A DNA stretch of 64,000 bases from Heterocephalus glaber (Eukaryota > Chordata > Mammalia > Rodentia > Bathyergidae): positions 25,931,657 through 25,995,656 of the forward strand of contig NW_004624730.1 in NCBI RefSeq assembly GCF_000247695.1. Direction: 5' to 3'. Positions 58,921 to 64,000 of the stretch are shown one piece after another (positions within the stretch are counted from its first letter, which is position 1; the number at the start of each line of letters is the position of its first letter). The notes beneath the pieces are model-generated. The model ran no database searches. It was not told the DNA's origin and was given only the letters and a program-made list of their open reading frames with translations. A program made the translations under genes and the position numbers.

Positions 58921-59665
58921 AATTTTGAGTGTTTCTCTCTGACTGCTTCTTTATTTTTGTACTTTATAGGCTTTTTCTTCGTTTCTGCTTTACCCTGATT
59001 ATCCAGGACACACTGCATGCATCTTTTGAAAGCTCTGATGTTCTCATTGAAAAGACCTTGTAAATGACCTTGTTTATCTCCCACTGAGTTGCATATCACA
59101 ACTTCAAATGCCTCACTAAAATGTTACTCACTTGGCATCGGTATACAGAAAAAGCTGCACTTTCTGATAAGATGATCAGTAGAGTTTTCATAGTAAAAGA
59201 ATAGAGTTCTTAATGGGAAAAGGAGGAAAGTGTAATTTCCTCTGATTTAGCTGGTATTTCAAACTTCATGGTGCTTTCTTTCTAGAACTACACTATAAGA
59301 AATTTGAAGATAAAATATCAGAAGAACCAATAAACTATTAGTATTGTGGCCTTATATGTGTGTATTCGGAAAGGGGGTTGCAAGTAACAGAAAATCAAGC
59401 TAAATAACTAAACTCTTTGGTTGCCAAAACTCCAAAAAGTATCATGTGTTCCTACATGTATGTGTACTTTTTCTTTCCCACTTTTCTCTACTTGGTTTAA
59501 TTGTGAACCTTGATGACATGTTACATATTTAACATGCTGCTCCACATAGAAAAAATAGTTAATGTAAAAATAAAGCTGAATTTATATTCAAATACTGCAA
59601 AATGAGTTCATGCCCTAAGAGCATAGATGGATGCTCTTTGGCTCCCACTGGAATGTCTATGGTGC
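58921..59665. other. No feature seen (putative intron)
   Basis: No recognised element. The first 180 bases may continue the L1. Confidence 0.35.
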
Positions 59666-59670
59666 TGATG

Positions 59671-59684
59671 CCACCAGGGGGCAG
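59671..59684 (+). promoter_or_regulatory. CTCF-like motif
   Basis: CCACCAGGGGGCAG matches the core CTCF binding consensus at nearly every position. It lies in a short GC-richer island (about 59,620-59,760) in AT-rich DNA. Confidence 0.6.
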
Positions 59685-59707
59685 GGTTTGACTTCCGGAG
59701 TAAGTGG

Positions 59708-59724
59708 CTGCCTCCCTCTAGTGG
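59708..59724 (-). promoter_or_regulatory. Second CTCF-like motif, opposite strand
   Basis: CTGCCTCCCTCTAGTGG, read on the minus strand as CCACTAGAGGGAGGCAG, approximates the CTCF core. It is 23 bases from the first motif and in opposite orientation. The match is weaker than the first. Confidence 0.45.
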
Positions 59725-60013
59725 AGGCCTTGGGGTCACCACAATAGCCATAGAGTCCTTGAAGTTTCTATGATGAATCCACACTGAGTCTCTCTTCCAA
59801 TGTATTGGTGTAGATTTCTGGCATTCTAGAAAATTCTCAGAACCTATCTTTTAGGGGATCTATAGTTTTCCTGGGAACACATAAAACATGAAACAAAAGC
59901 TATCAATAAAATCCAATGTATAGTTAACTTATCCCATATAAGAGCTGCAAACTATCAAAGTTAAAAAAAAAAAAAAAATAGGGCCCAGGGCAGGGTTTCT
60001 CAATAGTAGCATA

Positions 60014-60108
60014 CTTGTGTTTTGTGGGGTTTTTTGGTACCAGGGATCAAACTCGGGTCCCTGAGCTTGCGCAGCAGGCGGCGAAACCACTCAGCTAAAT
60101 CCCCGGCC
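60014..60108 (-). mobile_element. ID-type SINE
   Basis: T-rich tail, GGTACCAGGGATCAAACTCGG, GCAGCAGGCGGCGAAACC and CACTCAGCTAAATCCCCGGCC. A perfect 13-bp TSD, CAATAGTAGCATA, lies at 60,001-60,013 and 60,109-60,121. Confidence 0.95.
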
Positions 60109-60417
60109 CAATAGTAGCATATTGACATTTTGGGCTAGATAATGTTTACCATGCATGGTAAAATAATTAGCATTATTACTTGTCTTTAAGTTTTAGGTGC
60201 TAATAATCCCTTTCCTATCCCTTCCCCTGTTTTAAAAATGAAAAATGTGTCCATGTATTGCTAAATGGCCCGAGAGGATAGAATCGTCTCTCTGCTTGAG
60301 AAGCACTGGAATAGATTATGAACAGATGACATTGCAAAAAATAAAAGTACTAATAATAGAAGCTTTGAAATATTACTTATAGGATGTCAAAAATGGAAAG
60401 ACCTGCTCTCTAAGTTT

Positions 60418-60525
60418 GTCTCATCTTAAAAATAGAAATGAGAATGTCTTCCATCAAAGAGTTCTTACAAAGATTAAAGCAATTAATACAATACTTGGCA
60501 CACAGTAAATATTCATTGAATTATA
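60418..60525 (+). mobile_element. MIR 3' fragment
   Basis: CTCATCTTAAAAATAGAAATG, 'TACAAAGATTAAAGCAATTA' and 'ACTTGGCACACAGTAAATAT' with TCATTGAATT match the MIR 3' half in forward order. Confidence 0.75.
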
Positions 60526-62220
60526 AATGATAAATAGTACTGTAAGTATTAAGCCATCATTGTGTCCTTTCAATTATAAATCAGATACCTGCAGAAATAC
60601 AGAGAAGAGTAAAATAATTTTACATTCTTTAAGCTTAATTGGACACTTGTATGTCACCTTGTGCTCAGTTATATAGTGAAAAAGATTAAATTGACATTTT
60701 TTCCCATTGACATAGCTAATCATCTCAAGGATACTCTATCTATCTTTATGTGAAGGTCAGAGTGCAGTAGCTCCTGCCTCCCCAGTGTATAACATTGGGT
60801 AATGATGAAGAAATAAACTTTTTAAGTACTTTGGGTGATTTCTATGTATAGAGAAGTTCTACATAAATATTTCTCTGAGAGGAGGGTTTCACTCTCAATT
60901 TATTTATAGACTTCTCCTATCTTATGGGAGATAAGAATTAAAATTAATTGTGCAGGAAAAATAAACAAAAGATTTCAAATAGCCATGGTCTTCAGCTGGA
61001 ATGAATAACTGCAAAGATTTTGAAATTGCAAAGGAAGAAGTTCAGCCAAAAATGTTTGTTTATAAAAACTAGAATGTGTCAGATATTTCCATCATACCAG
61101 CTTATCATTTGAAATTTCTGCTGGCTCAGATGAAATTGAGCTTTTTCTGTTTCCTACTGCTGGGTTCCCTCCCTAACCACAATTGCTTTCGGGTTGGAAG
61201 TTTGCAACTTGGAGGACAAGAACAGAATCAGCTTAGCTAGCTGGAAGGACAAGAGGAGAGTTTTAATATCTTATGAAGAAAGGGTAGCATTAACAAGCTT
61301 GTTGTTACACCACAGTTCAAGAAGAGTAGGGTTGACGTTGACAATTGCTAACTTGAACAATTTTGTTGATGGTGATAAAACCAAACATCCATTGTGGAAA
61401 GTGAAGGTGAGAAAAAGAGAAATTCTCAGGGCAAAGTAAAACAAGAGGAGGTGGTGGTCTTGGTGAGGCACAAAATGTTCAAAAATGTCCCCCTTCTCCT
61501 TCTACAGTTGCTGCTATATGAGGAATATGCTGCTTCACCACCCAGCCCTCCCAGGCAGAAATGCTATATTTTGCCACTTTACAAACCAAGAGATGCATCT
61601 GATTTTACATTTAGAGGAGGAACAAACTATCACAAGGTAGAAAAGGTACATTATCTTATTTAGCTCTCTTGAAAAGAGTTCATTTTAAACTCCCACTTGG
61701 ACTCACACAAATGCAGGAAATATATTTTAATTTCAAATCTGATGTGTGACATCTGGTAACTCATTTATTGCTAATGAAGTTTTCACAGGAAACAGCAGCC
61801 CCTGGTATCTCATCTTATTTTTCAGTTGGGAAAGTGTTGTTTACCTTTTATTGGCCCAAAATCCATGCCTGTTATCACAGTCTGTTTAATTAGAAAGCCC
61901 GAATAGCCCAACGTAGAAAAGCAGTGGAGTGGCAAAAAAGGCAGATAGGATGGTCAAAATTTTGTTTCCCAATCATTGGTGTAGTATCATCATAATTCAT
62001 ATTTTTAAATTATATAGGATGTAAGAAAACTTATCAAAGTAGTCCAGGACAAGCAGCTTTTTAATAGTATTTTTCAGCTCCTCTCCCCAAGTCCACCCCT
62101 TGCTTGTACTTTAGCTTGTTTACTTCTAGAAGTTTCCTTATCTCTCCTATCCAAATTTGCTTGCAGGGGGAAATAGTCATTTAGAACATAGTGTGAATTT
62201 TATAACACTAACAAAAGGTC
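60526..62220. other. No recognised feature; overlapping short open frames at 61,194-61,663
   Basis: Two plus-strand frames of 81 and 89 codons overlap at 61,194-61,663, with a 66-codon minus frame opposite. None has recognisable motifs. A GTGAGA donor-like site at 61,407 follows the first, but no good acceptor is paired with it. Confidence 0.3.
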
Positions 62221-62224
62221 CAAG

Positions 62225-62425
62225 CTCTAGGAAGTCCATATACATAATCTCATTTGGTATGTCCAACAATTCTATGAACCAGACTGGACAGACATGTGCT
62301 TCATCATCGTCCACTATGAACATCATTGTTAATACTTCCCAATTGGAGGAAATGAATCACAGGTTGAGTGAAAAGTCAGCCCATAAGAAGCAAGTCATGT
62401 GCTGAATTCAGATCTTTTGGTTCCT
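62225..62425 (-). mobile_element. Probable MIR fragment
   Basis: 'ATAATCTCATTTGGTATGTC' with CAACAATTCTATGAACC, and later AATGAATCACAGGTTGAGTG and 'TGCTGAATTCAGATCTTTTG' follow the MIR reverse strand loosely. Confidence 0.45.
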
Positions 62426-62837
62426 GTCATTATTCTTTCTCCACTACCTTAACCCTGACTCTCCCCTGAGCCACTGTGTTTCCTCCCCAAGTAGATCCTA
62501 GTTCTAATGGGAGGTGTAGAAGTGGTACCTCACCCCATCCCACAAGGTAAAAGAATTTTAGATACCTGTGAGTAGGTACAAAGAGCATTTTACTAGATGA
62601 TATCCTGCTAGACATACCTAGCTAAGCCAGACGTAAATGTGTAAAGGAACACATACTTAATGAATAATTCTTAAGCAGTATTAAGAATTTCTCACACTTC
62701 AGTTTCTGATGCTTTGTGAGGCCAAATTAAAACATTTTAGCTCAGAGTACTTTTATTGTGCATTGGATTTGGTTGTGCCTATTAATCATGGTTATCAGCA
62801 TTTAAACTACACTTGCAAATCAAGATGCCTGCAATGC

Positions 62838-63012
62838 AGTCTTTTTCAAATATTAGTATGCATCAGAATCGCCTAGAGAGCTCATTAAACATAGCTTGCT
62901 GGACCCCACCCACAGAGTTTCTGATTCAGTACATCTTGGGTGGAGCCTGACATTTGCACTTCTAGCAAACTCCTGAGTGAAGCTGAGGCTGCAGACACCA
63001 GCATTTATTAGA
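62838..63012. mobile_element. MER5/MER58-like hAT MITE
   Basis: TATTAGTATGCATCAGAATCGC, CTAGAGAGCTCATTAAAC, GGACCCCACCCACAGAGTTTC, TGATTCAGTACATCTTGGGTGG and GCACTTCTAGCAAACTCC..TGAAGCTGAGGCTGC follow the MITE consensus closely. Confidence 0.85.
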
Positions 63013-63516
63013 GACCTTGGTGAAGGAAGCACCTGTGCTGAGCTGTCCACTCCGACAGCCAGCCCGGGGAAGAGGAGCACTGGGAAGGTAGCTACTGAGA
63101 TGTGTCGGATGCTTAAATTACATTCTGGATTTTGAAGAAATGTTACAAATAAATGCCAATAATTTTCACATTAAATAATAGTCTGGATATATTGGGTTAT
63201 ATAAAATGTTATCAAAATGAATTTCTCTTTATTAATGTGGCTACTAGAAAAAATTTTAAGTGCATGTGTGGTTCACATTATATTTCTTTAGACAGTACTG
63301 ACCTGAAGAATCAAAACATAGAAGATAGTGGGTATCACAGAGGACTCAAATCTTTAAACACTTAGGGACAAAGAAAATATGTCTGCTTGTCAGATTTGAC
63401 CTAAGGGCCCTAGTTTGTACCCAAATACTTGCTGCCACAATTTTAAATGTAGAACCCCTATACATGTCCCATTTCACCTTCTTCCAGTACTAACTAAGTG
63501 CCTCATTGTAATTCTT

Positions 63517-63614
63517 TTTTTTTTTTTTTTTTTTTTTTTTTGGTACTGGGGATCGAACTCGGGTCCTTGCGCTTGTGCAGCAGAGGGCGAAACCACTGGG
63601 CTAAATCCCCAGCC
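63517..63614 (-). mobile_element. ID-type SINE, long T-tail (young-looking)
   Basis: About 25 T, GGTACTGGGGATCGAACTCGG, GCGAAACCACTGGGCTAAATC and CCCAGCC. A perfect 16-bp TSD, CCTCATTGTAATTCTT, lies at 63,501-63,516 and 63,615-63,630. The pure tail and perfect TSD suggest a recent insertion. Confidence 0.95.
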
Positions 63615-63630
63615 CCTCATTGTAATTCTT

Positions 63631-64000
63631 AAAGACACTAGAGAATGATAGTGAAAATATTTCTGAATATAAAAATTTCATTACTCTTTAAAAGCTGAGC
63701 TTTCTTTCATTACATTCATTTCTCTTACCCCTGATTATAAAATGGCTACATGTCTCAAGTGCTTTTTTATATATTCCAAAGATCTCAGTTTTTAACTCCG
63801 CCAATGATGAGATAGAAATGAGAACAGGTGTTGGTATTCCCATTCTAAATATTTTGTAATGTTTAGGGAATAACAAAGTAAGGGGATAAATTCCCAGTGT
63901 AGATGGTGTGGCTGGTTTGTGGCAGAGCAATTCGGCCAGGACCCCAGGCTGGTGCCTCTCTGGCAGACCATTCTGCTGTGCTTCAATTTTCACAATTTTA
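63631..64000. other. No feature seen
   Basis: A 101-codon minus-strand frame (63,688-63,993) is open but shows no recognisable domain, and a second frame overlaps it. Confidence 0.3.

Noticed and set aside
63688..63993. 101-codon minus-strand frame near the window end
   Set aside because: A second frame overlaps it, no domain is recognisable, and no exon boundaries fit. It is probably a chance frame, though it is close to the window edge.
1..64000. CRISPR arrays, operons, phage or plasmid features
   Set aside because: The repeats, SINEs, L1s and splice-type signals are those of a mammalian nuclear genome. No regularly spaced repeats or bacterial gene structure occur.

Overview
The window is nuclear DNA of a mammal, almost certainly a rodent. 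It is AT-rich and dense in decayed interspersed repeats, and it holds no protein-coding exon I can recognise. The repeats give the lineage: many copies of a short tRNA-derived SINE of the ID type (A box TAGCTCAGTGG, B box GTTCGATCC, A-rich tail), 7SL-derived B1 copies, B4-type copies (ID plus B1), MaLR LTRs, and rodent-style L1 3' ends. The ID subtype has a core reading roughly 'GGGGATTTAGCTCAGTGGTT' and ends 'CCCCGGTACC' before the tail. From memory this suggests Castorimorpha (a beaver-like rodent) rather than mouse, rat or squirrel; that is an inference.

The one convincing gene signal is at 32.9-33.5 kb. A CpG-rich island stands out from the AT-rich surroundings and carries GC boxes, a TATA box, an E2F-like site and a probable untranslated first exon ending in a strong splice donor at 33,334. 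A short exon with good acceptor and donor lies about 9 kb downstream (42,363-42,446). It contains a 7-codon upstream ORF in a strong Kozak context. I read this as the 5' end of a plus-strand gene whose coding exons lie beyond the window, so 33.3-64 kb is probably intron sequence and 0-32.9 kb is upstream flank. I cannot name the gene.

Layout: 0-11 kb has L1 3' ends, a decayed ERV interior and LTR (2.1-4.4 kb), ID/B4 SINEs, a MIR and an L2 piece. 11.1-14.4 kb is a nest: an MaLR LTR split by a piggyBac transposase remnant, itself hit by a B1. 15.9-16.4 kb is a fold-back mariner. 17-29.6 kb has MIRs, an L1M 3' end, long L2 pieces and a MER2/Tigger-like element holding an ID and a perfect palindrome. 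29.7-32.6 kb is an antisense ancient L1 carrying three later insertions. 34-64 kb, the putative intron, has scattered SINEs, MIRs, hAT MITEs, L1 and L2 pieces, and a pair of CTCF-like motifs near 59.7 kb.

Items most worth a second look are the piggyBac remnant with all three catalytic Asp blocks and a duplicated C-terminal cysteine domain, the fold-back mariner, the 22-bp perfect palindrome, a tailless half-SINE with target-site duplications, the promoter/exon pair, and the CTCF motif pair. Family names and boundaries come from pattern recognition without a repeat library, so boundaries are approximate unless a target-site duplication (TSD) is given.
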